Source: Bacteroidetes bacterium UBA6221 (GTDB taxonomy: Bacteria; Bacteroidota; Bacteroidia; Chitinophagales; Chitinophagaceae). Taken from it: DNA of 51,478 nucleotides. The notes under the pieces are model-generated. The model had not been told where the DNA came from. It did no database searches and saw only the letters and a program-made list of their open reading frames with translations. Location of the stretch: contig DISB01000011.1 of NCBI GenBank assembly GCA_002421685.1, positions 1 through 51,478 of the forward strand. The letters are read 5' to 3'. This document shows positions 8,576 through 16,213 of the stretch, piece after piece. Each line of letters begins with the position of its first letter. The first letter of the stretch is position 1. Made by a program: the position numbers and the translations under genes.

Positions 8576-9659
8576 CAAGAAAAAAATCAAGGTATTATAT
8601 ATCGACGATGAACCTAACAACCTGGTCAGTTTCAAGGCGTCATTCAGGTTCGATTATAACATTTTCCTGGCCAATAATACAGACGAGGCGCTGCTGAGGC
8701 TACAGGAAAATCCTGATATAAGCGTCATCCTCAGCGACCAAAAGATGCCGGGAATGACGGGCGTTGAATTCTTTGAAGACATCAGGACAAAATATCCAAA
8801 CCCCGTCAGGATACTGATTACCGGGTACACGGATATAGACTCCGTGATCAATGCCATCAACCGCGGGCATGTATTCAGGTACATTAAAAAACCCTGGACT
8901 GATGTTGATGTACAGTCGGCTATAGACGAGGCCCAAAAATTTTACATTACAACGTCTATGCTGGCCATGAAGAATGAGGAGTTGCAGAAGGCGTATGAAG
9001 AACTGGATAAATTTGCCTACAGCGCAACACACGACATGCGTGGGCCCATACTCAGCGTACTGGGTATTATTGACCTGACCAAGGGCGCTGAAGACATGGC
9101 AGAAATAAAGGAAATGGTAGGCATGATGGAAAACGCCATGCTGAAACTCGATAACTATATACAGAACCTGCACGACCATTACAGCATCAGGCGCGGAGAA
9201 CTGAATATAACCGATATTGATTTTGAGAACGTGATGAAGGACATGAGCGACCTGTACGACATCACCGGGCGCGTCAAGAACGTACGTTTTGAAAAATCAG
9301 TTCAACAGAATGGTAAATTTCGCAGTGATGACATTTCCATAAAGATCATTGTCAACAACTTGTTGTCCAATGCTTTTAAATACCAGAAGAAGGATGAACA
9401 GGACAAGTACGTCGGCATGTTTGTAAAAGTAGAAAACGGCGTAGCGAATATTACGGTTGAAGATAATGGAATAGGTATACCGGGAAAGGATCTTAGCGAT
9501 GTATTCACCATGTTTTTCCGTGGCGCCAACGATGAAATCGGGTCAGGCTTTGGCTTGTATAATGTTAAAGATGCTTTGAATAAAATAAACGGGAAGATAG
9601 ACGTAATTTCAACCGAAAATGTTGGCACTAAATTTATTGTAACAATTCCAAGTAAATAA
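8568..9659 (+). CDS. receiver-histidine kinase protein (REC-HisKA-HATPase)
   Basis: A 363-residue soluble protein with an N-terminal receiver (YIDDEPNNL, phospho-acceptor Asp57 in ILSDQKMPG, ILITGYTD, IKKPW). A coiled-coil linker is followed by a HisKA-like helix with His155 (FAYSATHDMRGPILS) and an HATPase domain with DNGIGIPGKDL and GSGFGLYNVKDAL. Order and intact residues suggest that phosphorylation of the receiver tunes its own kinase. No ATG precedes the receiver; the only sensible start is TTG at 8568, inside the last codons of the upstream kinase gene (8-base overlap). The receiver is paralogous to the stand-alone one at 2759-3232. A CheY-like partner follows after 2 bases. Confidence 0.88.
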   Translation: MDSKKKIKVLYIDDEPNNLVSFKASFRFDYNIFLANNTDEALLRLQENPDISVILSDQKMPGMTGVEFFEDIRTKYPNPVRILITGYTDIDSVINAINRGHVFRYIKKPWTDVDVQSAIDEAQKFYITTSMLAMKNEELQKAYEELDKFAYSATHDMRGPILSVLGIIDLTKGAEDMAEIKEMVGMMENAMLKLDNYIQNLHDHYSIRRGELNITDIDFENVMKDMSDLYDITGRVKNVRFEKSVQQNGKFRSDDISIKIIVNNLLSNAFKYQKKDEQDKYVGMFVKVENGVANITVEDNGIGIPGKDLSDVFTMFFRGANDEIGSGFGLYNVKDALNKINGKIDVISTENVGTKFIVTIPSK

Positions 9660-9661
9660 CG

Positions 9662-10057
9662 ATGAGCGAAGGCAAATTAAACTTTATAGTTGTTGACGAC
9701 AGCAAGCTTGACTGCTTTATTGCTGAAAAAATAATAACAAACAGTGGCAGGTGCGAGTCGGTCAAAGTGTTTCAACAGGCTACCCACGCCCTGGAACACA
9801 TCAAGGCTGCGGGGCAGGCTATGACTACCGTAGTCTTTGTAGATATACAAATGCCTGTAATGAATGGTTTTGAATTTGTTGAGAATTTTGAAGCGCTCCC
9901 GGACAACCTCAAGCAGAACTACCACATCTATATGCTTTCCTCTTCTATTAATGAGAATGATATTGCCCGCGTGAAGGGTTATGCCTCAGTGAGGCATTTC
10001 CTCAACAAGCCTTTGACCAATGACACTATAAAAGCTGTGCTTGAAGAATATAGCTGA
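9662..10057 (+). CDS. CheY-like single-domain response regulator
   Basis: A 131-residue single receiver domain. It shows VVDDSKLDCFIAEKII, the phospho-acceptor Asp in VVFVDIQMPVMNGFEF, YMLSSSINENDI and HFLNKPLTND. There is no output domain, so it probably acts by protein-protein contact or as a phosphorelay shuttle. It belongs to the subgroup that Bacteroidota place downstream of kinases. It starts 2 bases after the receiver-kinase gene and is the last gene of the operon; its stop lies 3 bases from the stop of the convergent TraB/GumN gene. Confidence 0.88.
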   Translation: MSEGKLNFIVVDDSKLDCFIAEKIITNSGRCESVKVFQQATHALEHIKAAGQAMTTVVFVDIQMPVMNGFEFVENFEALPDNLKQNYHIYMLSSSINENDIARVKGYASVRHFLNKPLTNDTIKAVLEEYS

Positions 10058-10060
10058 CGG

Positions 10061-10927
10061 TTATTTCAGCGGCTCTACGTTGTAGCCATCTTGTCTCAGC
10101 AAATTGATAAGGCCTTTTTCACCCCACAGGTGTCCCGCTCCTACGGCAAAAAATACTGACCGCTGGTCCATGCGTTCCGCCATGCGGTCAATCCATTTTT
10201 CGTTGCGTTCGTCCAGGAAAGCATCCAGGTTATCGCCTTGCTCCTTCGATTGGAGTATGAGCCTGTGCAGCTCTGCAATATTTTGTTTTACATAGGCATC
10301 TATCATGGCATAATACATCGACTGCTCCTCCGACTGGCCCCTCGCTATTCTTACCAGTTCCTGTACTATACTGTCGGGCGGTATCTGGTCCAGCAGCTTT
10401 ATCTGCTCGGCAGGGGTTTCCAGGCCGGTTATCTCCTTGTTCTGCTCCCTGGCTGCTTCCGAGAGTTTTACTTCGTAGGAAACTACGCTGTCGCAAGACG
10501 GAGTGGTTGAGGTGAGTAAGGTCTGCAGTACAACGGGTTTCATAGTGGCGAACATAGCTATATTTATCCCAAGGCTATCCCTGAAATATTTTTCAATCAG
10601 CGCATATTCTTCGCTGGTAAAATAATCTTCCAGTTTTTTGCCGCTTTGTTCCATCATGCCCGATGCTACCTGCATCAATATCGATGGGTCGTCCAGGTCC
10701 ATTTCCAGGCAAACCTCATCGGCCGACTCAAAACTCTTCTTCATGGTCCTGGTCCATATATAGTTGTCCTTGCACACTATGTGGATGGTGCCAAACAGGA
10801 AAGAGGGCTGCTGCATGTCTTTGCCGCTTATCTTCCATAGCAGCGATTTGTCGTCACGTCCCTTTTCCTGGGCCTTCACGCCTGCTGCGCACAATATTAC
10901 GCCGAGCAATATCAGTAGCTTTCTCAT
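10061..10927 (-). CDS. TraB/GumN family protein, secreted
   Basis: A 288-residue protein with a Sec signal peptide (LLILLGVILCAAGVKAQ) and the TraB/GumN fold. An early LLWKISGKDMQQPSFLFGTIH gives the GTIH motif, EVCLEMDLDD the acidic strand, and VFFAVGAGHLWGEKGLINLL the conserved GAGHL motif. Related TIKI proteins are metalloproteases, and the Glu and two His here fit that idea, though bacterial members are mostly uncharacterised. It follows the ZIP transporter after 2 bases, so both are on one transcript. It is probably periplasmic or cell-surface. Confidence 0.85.
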   Translation of the reverse strand: MRKLLILLGVILCAAGVKAQEKGRDDKSLLWKISGKDMQQPSFLFGTIHIVCKDNYIWTRTMKKSFESADEVCLEMDLDDPSILMQVASGMMEQSGKKLEDYFTSEEYALIEKYFRDSLGINIAMFATMKPVVLQTLLTSTTPSCDSVVSYEVKLSEAAREQNKEITGLETPAEQIKLLDQIPPDSIVQELVRIARGQSEEQSMYYAMIDAYVKQNIAELHRLILQSKEQGDNLDAFLDERNEKWIDRMAERMDQRSVFFAVGAGHLWGEKGLINLLRQDGYNVEPLK

Positions 10928-10929
10928 CT

Positions 10930-11670
10930 TTATCCGTGTTCAAATACTAAAGTTAACAATCCTATACCCAGGCCGGATAGTATAGCCAACACCTTTTTTC
11001 CTGTAAGCATATGGTGCCTGGTGCCGCTTTCAAAAAATATGGTGGTGGATATATGGATGAAGGCCCCTGCCACAATGGGTATAAGGGATATCACCAGTTG
11101 CGCTATAAAATGATAACTCATCCCAAGGATATTCGCCATAACGCCCGATAAAGGCGTTATCAGTGAAAACAACACCAGGCCTAGGATGGTTTTAGAAACT
11201 GATTTGGAAGTTTGCATGATGAGCGTTGTTACCAGGATCGCTTCGGGTACCTTGTGCGCCGCCACGGCCATATATAATGCCGGTTCAGTGCCTTCCATCC
11301 GGTAGTTGAATCCCAGCGGCAACCCCTCCATAAATGCGTGAAGCGACAGGCCAAGCATAATGGAAACTACCGGTATGTGGTGATGGCCCGCATGCTCATG
11401 CACATGCATATGGCCATGCTCGATACCGTGTGTAAACCGCTGGATAAATAGCTGTACGAAAAAACCGATCAGCAGGTATAAACCCGCCTTATGCCCGATT
11501 TCTTCAAATGTTTCAGGCAGCAGGTGCAGTAATGTCATGCTCAGCAGGAATGCGCCTGAAAATGCCAGCATATACTGCATAGCATCGTCATTCAGTTTTT
11601 TTATCCATAAGGGCAGGCTGCCGCCCACAAAGGTTAACAGGAATAAAACAAAATTGTATGTGAAAGACAT
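10930..11670 (-). CDS. ZIP family metal transporter
   Basis: A 246-residue integral membrane protein of the ZIP (Zn/Fe) permease family with about eight hydrophobic segments. TM2 has FLLSMTLLHLLPETFEEIG. A His-rich cytoplasmic loop (HGIEHGHMHVHEHAGHHH) is followed by the signature helix LGLSLHAFMEGLPLGF and by AVAAHKVPEAILVTTLIM, which hold the His/Glu residues forming the binuclear metal site. Zinc import is the usual role, though direction and metal cannot be read from sequence. It is the first gene of a two-gene operon with the TraB/GumN protein. Confidence 0.9.
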   Translation of the reverse strand: MSFTYNFVLFLLTFVGGSLPLWIKKLNDDAMQYMLAFSGAFLLSMTLLHLLPETFEEIGHKAGLYLLIGFFVQLFIQRFTHGIEHGHMHVHEHAGHHHIPVVSIMLGLSLHAFMEGLPLGFNYRMEGTEPALYMAVAAHKVPEAILVTTLIMQTSKSVSKTILGLVLFSLITPLSGVMANILGMSYHFIAQLVISLIPIVAGAFIHISTTIFFESGTRHHMLTGKKVLAILSGLGIGLLTLVFEHG

Positions 11671-11694
11671 TGGTAGCTATATGAATGCAATCTG

Positions 11695-11725
11695 CAAAAG
11701 TATAATGATTTTCCTATTCAATTGG
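11695..11725 (-). promoter_or_regulatory. possible promoter of the ZIP transporter operon
   Basis: On the minus strand TACTTTTG (11702 to 11695) matches the Bacteroidota -7 consensus TAnnTTTG and lies 25 bases upstream of the ATG at 11670. An ATTG (11722-11719) sits about where a -33 TTTG would be, though the spacing is a little short. Supported by motif and position only. Confidence 0.4.
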
Positions 11726-11763
11726 TGATATTATAACTAAGGGGCATAACTAAAAGTACATAA

Positions 11764-12159
11764 TTGTTACTATACTCTAAAACCCTTTATAATAAAGCAA
11801 TACAGGCAATTTTTGCCCTTTTTGCCCGGTTTAAAACACTTCCATTTGTTACCATTCTGATACCACTGCAGGCCGACCCCGCCACCGGCGATTTTATGGT
11901 CGGTCCAAGTGCGGAACAGGAAGCCTGGTTTATAGTGTCTTCCACGCCCGGCGATTTCCGGGAATTTCCGCTGATAGGCCTGGCGCTGCAAAAGCGATTG
12001 CGCAAGCGTGTCGGCAAGTCGTCGCAACTGTTCATTGAGAACCCTAAACGGTTCAAGCGTGATGTAAAGGTTGCCCTTACTGCAGACGGACTGGATCTGG
12101 ACGACATAATTGTAACAGAAGATTTATCAGACTTTAAAATAACCATTGACGATGAGTAA
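11764..12159 (+). CDS. phage baseplate-region protein, probably 5'-truncated
   Basis: The C-terminal ~95 residues (TGDFMVGPSAEQEAWFIVSS, then PGDFREFPLIGLAL, then NPKRFKRDVKVALTADG) match a small protein common in Bacteroidota phage tail modules. That family has a pattern like GDFvvG-x-stxQ...PGxfkexPxxGvGi...ikrxixxqLxxDG, and I place it near T4 gp25/P2 gpW by position only. The family normally begins shortly before GDF. Here the first in-frame ATG (11896) lies after it, and the frame runs back through AT-rich, non-phage-looking sequence to a TTG at 11764. I infer that the native start is lost at the module boundary. The stop overlaps the endolysin start by 8 bases. Confidence 0.5.
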   Translation: MLLYSKTLYNKAIQAIFALFARFKTLPFVTILIPLQADPATGDFMVGPSAEQEAWFIVSSTPGDFREFPLIGLALQKRLRKRVGKSSQLFIENPKRFKRDVKVALTADGLDLDDIIVTEDLSDFKITIDDE

Positions 12160-12646
12160 CGTAAAGATTTTTTTAGACATGTATTACAGGCACGCGAAAG
12201 CGGTGGAACTGAAAGAAGGTGTTCCTGCATTGTTCACCCTGGCGCAATCTGCGCTTGAAACCGGTTGGGGAAAGACTGTAGTCGGTAACATGATGTTCGG
12301 CGTAAAAGACACGGACGGCATTAACGGCAACGAACAGTTGCTGACCACTACTGAGTATCACAAGTCGCCCAATGTAAAGTACCCGGTCGTAATATGGGTA
12401 AAGCGTGTAGGCAACCTGTACAAATACCGGATAAAGGACTGGTTCCGCAAATATGCTTCGCCTGAAGAAAGTTTCCGCGACCATGCCATCTTCCTGAAAA
12501 AGAACCCGCGCTATCGCGGCGCGTTCAATTATACCCGCGCTCCGTACCTGTTTGCAAAAGAAGTGTGCAAGGCCGGTTATGCTACCGACCCGAACTACCA
12601 GCACAGCATCGAGGCTATTATGAGAATGATTGAAAAATATATCTAA
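12152..12646 (+). CDS. phage endolysin, glucosaminidase (FlgJ/LYZ2-like) domain
   Basis: A 164-residue single-domain peptidoglycan hydrolase. ALFTLAQSALETGWGKTVVG contains the catalytic Glu typical of the glucosaminidase family, followed by NMMFGVKDTDG and a C-terminal KYASPEESFRDHAIFL and KAGYATDPNYQHSIEAIM. It would cleave the glycan backbone of peptidoglycan. It has no signal peptide, so export would need the neighbouring holin. I use the ATG at 12152; an in-frame TTG two codons earlier is less likely. It is the first gene of a lysis cassette. Confidence 0.85.
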   Translation: MSNVKIFLDMYYRHAKAVELKEGVPALFTLAQSALETGWGKTVVGNMMFGVKDTDGINGNEQLLTTTEYHKSPNVKYPVVIWVKRVGNLYKYRIKDWFRKYASPEESFRDHAIFLKKNPRYRGAFNYTRAPYLFAKEVCKAGYATDPNYQHSIEAIMRMIEKYI

Positions 12647-12649
12647 GCA

Positions 12650-12958
12650 ATGACAAAAGAAATGTTAGCGTTCGTATCGTCCACAGCATCGGCTGCAGCT
12701 TCGGGGCTGGTAATGTACCTGGTAGGCCGTCGTAAAACTAAGGCTGATGCAATAGCCGCCGAACTGGCGAATGTAGAAAAGGCAATCGGCATATACCGTG
12801 GCATCGCTCAAGACCTGGAAAAGGAAATACACCAGCTAAAGGCTGAACTGGAAAAGGTCTACCAGCAAAACAACGCCATCCGTGTTGAGAACCGCGACCT
12901 TAAGACTAAACTGCAGCACCTGGAACGCAAACTGGATGAATTAAGTAACAAGAGCTAA
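12650..12958 (+). CDS. small membrane/coiled-coil protein, holin-like position
   Basis: A 102-residue protein. A short hydrophobic Ala/Ser-rich helix near the N-terminus (FVSSTASAAASGLVMYLVG) is followed by a long charged coiled coil (from about residue 38 to the end, heptads such as LEKEIHQLKAELEKVYQQNN). It lies 3 bases after the endolysin and before the holin/spanin frame. That position and topology fit a holin, antiholin or inner-membrane spanin-like partner. There is no sequence signature to decide. Confidence 0.55.
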   Translation: MTKEMLAFVSSTASAAASGLVMYLVGRRKTKADAIAAELANVEKAIGIYRGIAQDLEKEIHQLKAELEKVYQQNNAIRVENRDLKTKLQHLERKLDELSNKS

Positions 12959-12971
12959 AACCATATTAAAT

Positions 12972-13790
12972 ATGTTTAAGTATTTCAAACCAACTTCGAA
13001 AAAAATGCTTCGCCTGTCATTGGCGTTGCGTGCGGCCATAGGCGTGCTGTCTATGGGTTCTTACTTTAATGAGCGCGAAGAGCTGGCCTTCTGGCTGCTG
13101 ATTGCCGGTGCCGTTATTGAATTCTTTATTCAGTTGTTTAGCGGCGACGATGATTACAATTATCCTTCAGGCAACTATCCGTCCGGCGACAACGGACGCG
13201 GCTATCCTTCTTACATGAACCGTGTCCTGGTGTTTATCCTGGTGGCGGTCATGTTCACATCATGCGTGGCAAAAAAGAAGATAATCAGAGAAGCGACCAG
13301 CGAAACGATAGACAGTTCCTGGACTGAAAAAATAAGCGTGGACGTTCCGGTGAAAGGCGGTGCAACACCAGCGGTCAATATAGACTCGTTGAAAAAGGTG
13401 TTTAAGGCTTTACTCACGCCGGCCAATGGCAAAGCCGGAACGCTTCCACCTGAAATTGCCAACTACTACTATTCGGTGCCTGATACGTCCGGTCGCCTGG
13501 AAATGCGCTTCTGGATAAACGCAACCGGTGACCTGATTGCTACCTGCAATTTAAGGGACTCGATGTACAAGGTTGAAGTGGAACAAAAGAACAGGCTTAT
13601 CAAACAACTGAAGACCGAAAAGGAGAATAAGCACACGGTGAAATACCGCGTGCCGCTTTGGTGCTGGATAGTGCTGGCCGCATTCTTGTTGGCGATAGTC
13701 TTTTCTGTTGTTAGCGCAATCAGGAATGCCAGGAGCGCCCCGTTTACAATTGCCCGGAATATTGGTAAGCAAATAAAAGACCGGTTATAA
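12972..13790 (+). CDS. phage membrane protein: holin-like N-terminus joined in frame to a lipoprotein/u-spanin
   Basis: A 272-codon open frame with two clearly different parts. Residues 1-58 form two hydrophobic helices, followed by a Tyr/Pro/Gly/Asp-rich linker (YNYPSGNYPSGDNGRGYPS). From Met82 there is a complete lipoprotein signal with lipobox FTSC, a ~130-residue periplasmic-type region, a C-terminal transmembrane helix (about 227-250) and a short basic tail. Either the cell makes one long protein or, more likely, the internal ATG at 13215 gives a second lysis protein. The stop overlaps the next start (TAATG). Confidence 0.6.
   Translation: MFKYFKPTSKKMLRLSLALRAAIGVLSMGSYFNEREELAFWLLIAGAVIEFFIQLFSGDDDYNYPSGNYPSGDNGRGYPSYMNRVLVFILVAVMFTSCVAKKKIIREATSETIDSSWTEKISVDVPVKGGATPAVNIDSLKKVFKALLTPANGKAGTLPPEIANYYYSVPDTSGRLEMRFWINATGDLIATCNLRDSMYKVEVEQKNRLIKQLKTEKENKHTVKYRVPLWCWIVLAAFLLAIVFSVVSAIRNARSAPFTIARNIGKQIKDRL
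13215..13790 (+). CDS. candidate u-spanin (nested in-frame start)
   Basis: Starting at the internal ATG, the 191-residue product reads NRVLVFILVAVMFTSC at its N-terminus. This is a classic Bacteroidota lipoprotein signal with Cys17 as the lipidation site, followed by AKKK. A periplasmic region (18-145) and one transmembrane helix (PLWCWIVLAAFLLAIVFSVV, about 147-166) with a short cationic cytoplasmic tail follow. An outer-membrane lipobox at one end and an inner-membrane helix at the other is the defining topology of unimolecular spanins such as phage T1 gp11, which fuse the two membranes during lysis. Function is inferred from topology and cassette position; no sequence similarity to T1 gp11 is claimed. 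Confidence 0.5.
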   Translation: MNRVLVFILVAVMFTSCVAKKKIIREATSETIDSSWTEKISVDVPVKGGATPAVNIDSLKKVFKALLTPANGKAGTLPPEIANYYYSVPDTSGRLEMRFWINATGDLIATCNLRDSMYKVEVEQKNRLIKQLKTEKENKHTVKYRVPLWCWIVLAAFLLAIVFSVVSAIRNARSAPFTIARNIGKQIKDRL

Positions 13791-14068
13791 TGGCGACAAA
13801 AAAAGTAGTGGCATTGATGGGTCAGTCGTATGTAGATGTTGCGCTGCAGCATTACGGAACAATGGAAGGGTTCATGCAAGTTTTGAGGCTGAACGGTGCC
13901 AGGCCGAACGACAAGCTGACGCCCGGCCAGTCATTAACGGTTGACGAAATAACAAGCCCGGTGCTGGACTATATCAGGCGAAACGAGCTGATAATCGTTT
14001 CGTCGGCGCGGGTAAGAATGGAAGGTATCAGCTACTGGAAAATTGGTGTAGACTTTAGAGTATCATAA
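13790..14068 (+). CDS. LysM-type phage tail protein X (gpX-like)
   Basis: A 92-residue protein with a LysM-like half (MGQSYVDVALQHYGTMEGFMQVLRLNG, then DKLTPGQSLTV). P2 gpX and related proteins carry such a domain between tape-measure and baseplate genes. Asn-Gly and PGQSL are the conserved LysM positions. It starts in a one-base overlap with the preceding stop and is followed 2 bases later by the gpJ-like gene, the expected place for a baseplate hub-associated protein. Confidence 0.7.
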   Translation: MATKKVVALMGQSYVDVALQHYGTMEGFMQVLRLNGARPNDKLTPGQSLTVDEITSPVLDYIRRNELIIVSSARVRMEGISYWKIGVDFRVS

Positions 14069-14070
14069 AC

Positions 14071-14919
14071 ATGGCAAGGACGATAGCAGAAATACACGAA
14101 AGTATGATGGCGGACTTCAAAACTAAGCCGGAACTGGCCGCTATAAATACGCCCAGCGCTGCAGCTATTTGGCGGCACTTCCTTTACCTGGTGGCCGTCG
14201 CCATCCACGTGATGGATGGCCTGTTCGACGAGCATACAACAGACAATTTGACAACGCTGGCAGCTATGAAGCCGCACCGGGTTGAGTGGTATGAACAAAA
14301 GGCGCTGTCGTTCCAACATGGGTTCCCGTTGGTGCCTAACCAGGACTACTTTGATAACACCGGCTATACTGAAGAAGAAATAGAAGCCAGCAAGGTTGTA
14401 AAATTTTCCAGGGCTAACAGGGTGTTTGATGAGGATAATAACCTGAAGGGTATCAGGATAAAGCTGGCGACACTGGACGGCGGCGAACTTGCAAAGGTTC
14501 CCGACGCCCAGGTTGAAGCATTTAAAATATTCATTGGCCGCGTGGGTGATGCCGGTGTGAATGTGTTTGCTTCTTCCGGCGACCCGGACAGCCTGAAGGC
14601 TACCATACAAATATACTATGACCCGCTGGTGTTGGCCGCCGATGGCAAGCGCATAGACGGAACCAACGACAGGCCGGTTCAGGATGCAATAGACGCGTTC
14701 CTGAAGACGGAAGACTTCGACAGGGAATTCATTACAGCAAGTTTTGTAGATGCTATGCAAGAAGTTCCAGGCGTTGTAATACCGCATATCGTTTCCATAC
14801 AGGCCACTTACGGCGCTTTGCCTTATACTGATATACCTGTGAAGTATCAGCCTGATTCCGGGTATCTAAGGTTCATTAACCCGGCTGACCTGACGTTAAA
14901 TTTTATTCCGCATGGCTAA
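14071..14919 (+). CDS. baseplate J-like protein
   Basis: A 282-residue protein recognisable as the gpJ-like baseplate wedge protein of Bacteroidota phages. The start ARTIAEIHESMMADFKTKPEL, the hydrophobic helix AAIWRHFLYLVAVAIHVMDGLFDEH and KPHRVEWYEQKALSFQHGFPL are typical. The centre (VFASSGDPDSLKATIQIYYDPLVL, DRPVQDAIDAFL) is the J-like core that contacts neighbouring wedge proteins. Orthologues are often mislabelled nucleotidyltransferase; no nucleotidyltransferase motif is visible. It overlaps the next gene by 8 bases. Confidence 0.75.
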   Translation: MARTIAEIHESMMADFKTKPELAAINTPSAAAIWRHFLYLVAVAIHVMDGLFDEHTTDNLTTLAAMKPHRVEWYEQKALSFQHGFPLVPNQDYFDNTGYTEEEIEASKVVKFSRANRVFDEDNNLKGIRIKLATLDGGELAKVPDAQVEAFKIFIGRVGDAGVNVFASSGDPDSLKATIQIYYDPLVLAADGKRIDGTNDRPVQDAIDAFLKTEDFDREFITASFVDAMQEVPGVVIPHIVSIQATYGALPYTDIPVKYQPDSGYLRFINPADLTLNFIPHG

Positions 14920-15406
14920 GAGGATTTATAAAGTAGGTTTTAAAAAGCTGGGCGAACTGCTGATACACCCGCTATTGCACAACGCCCCCAACCTGGCGTT
15001 CCTGAATGTGCTGCTTGCGCCCGTTATATGGCTGTATAAGAAGTTCACGGCCTGGCGCAAGGCTAATGAATATTACCTGGACAAAACGCCGCAATTGGTA
15101 CATATAGAGGCCGTGCTGAACGACCGCTGGGACGTAGGGTTAAGGCGCATCGTTGTAGAGAACTATAAAGGGCTGGCTTCACCGGTCATATACCTGGAAC
15201 CGGAAAACAAAACCGCGCCGGTAATATACACTGAAGCTGAAGGCGAACCCGCACCGTTTATCTATACCGGTGAAGAATTAAAAGCTATAACGCCAGACTT
15301 CATAATCAAGGTTCCGTCGTTTATAGTTTTCGACCAGGATGAAATGATTGCCCTGGTGTACAACTACTGTTTACCTGACAAAGCATTTATAATTCAAATC
15401 ATATAA
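14912..15406 (+). CDS. tail protein I-like (baseplate wedge) protein
   Basis: A 164-residue protein that follows the gpJ-like gene with an 8-base overlap, the place of gpI in P2-type tails. An N-terminal amphipathic part (ELLIHPLLHNAPNLAFLNVLLAPVI) precedes WRKANEYYLDKTPQLVHIEAVLNDRWD. Then comes a repeated short motif: SPVIYLEPE, APVIYTEAE, APFIYTGEE. The three PVIY/PFIY repeats look like short beta-strand repeats used for trimer or fibre docking. Assigned by position and pattern only. Confidence 0.55.
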   Translation: MAKRIYKVGFKKLGELLIHPLLHNAPNLAFLNVLLAPVIWLYKKFTAWRKANEYYLDKTPQLVHIEAVLNDRWDVGLRRIVVENYKGLASPVIYLEPENKTAPVIYTEAEGEPAPFIYTGEELKAITPDFIIKVPSFIVFDQDEMIALVYNYCLPDKAFIIQII

Positions 15407-15409
15407 GAC

Positions 15410-16201
15410 ATGAAGAAAGTTGAATACGTTTATCCGGGTGGCTTGCCCTTGTCGCAAGATGTGCTGGCCTGGGGGCAAGACGGGCAGAAAGAAGCGGTTG
15501 CTGCAATCTGCAAATTGGGGTGGTCGGGAGGCGACCCGGTTATTATTAACGGCTGTGAAAATGCCGGTGCCGGTGTGTACAATCCTGGTGTTATATTCGA
15601 TGGCAATGCATTGTATTATTTCCAGGGTGGCGATAGTGTGGCTGCCGGAACAACTAATATCAAGCTGGCCGACCTGTCAACAACATTGGTTTATGAGAAC
15701 GGTGCCATTCAGCCCGTGTATTCCAGGAAGGAGTATGTGTTTGACGCAACCGGTGCCGTAGCTATCGAAAACTTGCTGTTGTTCCACAAGGTGTTTGGCG
15801 AAAAGACATTCGGTCTTGATATGGCTAACGGTTCTGGCAACCTGAATATCGCAGGCGGAACGGGTAACCTTAGCGGCCAGATATTTCTTAGCAAGTATCT
15901 GCTGGTTCCGCAAATGAGAATGCGCGGCGCTATAATTGTACAGGCTCCAGCTGCCCTGGCAGACCCGCCCGTTTATCAGACGGTCGGCAATGTCGCCGGT
16001 GCGGGTTTTCATCCGGCCTTTACGGTACACTTCAAAGCCAACATCGAAGGGTATATCCTGGAGGTTGGCGGCACGTTGAAGTTCAATGATGTGAACATGC
16101 GCATGACCCCGACAGGTAACATCGACGTGCAATTCATAAAGCCCGATGCCGGTGTGGCCAGCTATACTATCAACTTTAACACCATTATACCACTTATTTA
16201 A
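15410..16201 (+). CDS. phage tail fibre/baseplate-associated protein
   Basis: A 263-residue protein of unknown fold. The start YPGGLPLSQDVLAWGQDGQKEAV and the region VYENGAIQPVYSRKEYVFD are seen in Bacteroidota tail modules between gpI-like and fibre genes. The body is Gly/Ala/Asn-rich and looks all-beta, as expected of a fibre or tail-tip adaptor. It starts 3 bases after the gpI-like gene. No chaperone or lectin motif is visible. Confidence 0.5.
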   Translation: MKKVEYVYPGGLPLSQDVLAWGQDGQKEAVAAICKLGWSGGDPVIINGCENAGAGVYNPGVIFDGNALYYFQGGDSVAAGTTNIKLADLSTTLVYENGAIQPVYSRKEYVFDATGAVAIENLLLFHKVFGEKTFGLDMANGSGNLNIAGGTGNLSGQIFLSKYLLVPQMRMRGAIIVQAPAALADPPVYQTVGNVAGAGFHPAFTVHFKANIEGYILEVGGTLKFNDVNMRMTPTGNIDVQFIKPDAGVASYTINFNTIIPLI

Positions 16202-16213
16202 AATCGTTTTAAG

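Noticed and set aside
14071..14919. Nucleotidyltransferase, a label often given to such proteins
   Set aside because: No nucleotidyltransferase motif (GS...DxD) is present; sequence pattern and position fit a gpJ-like baseplate protein.
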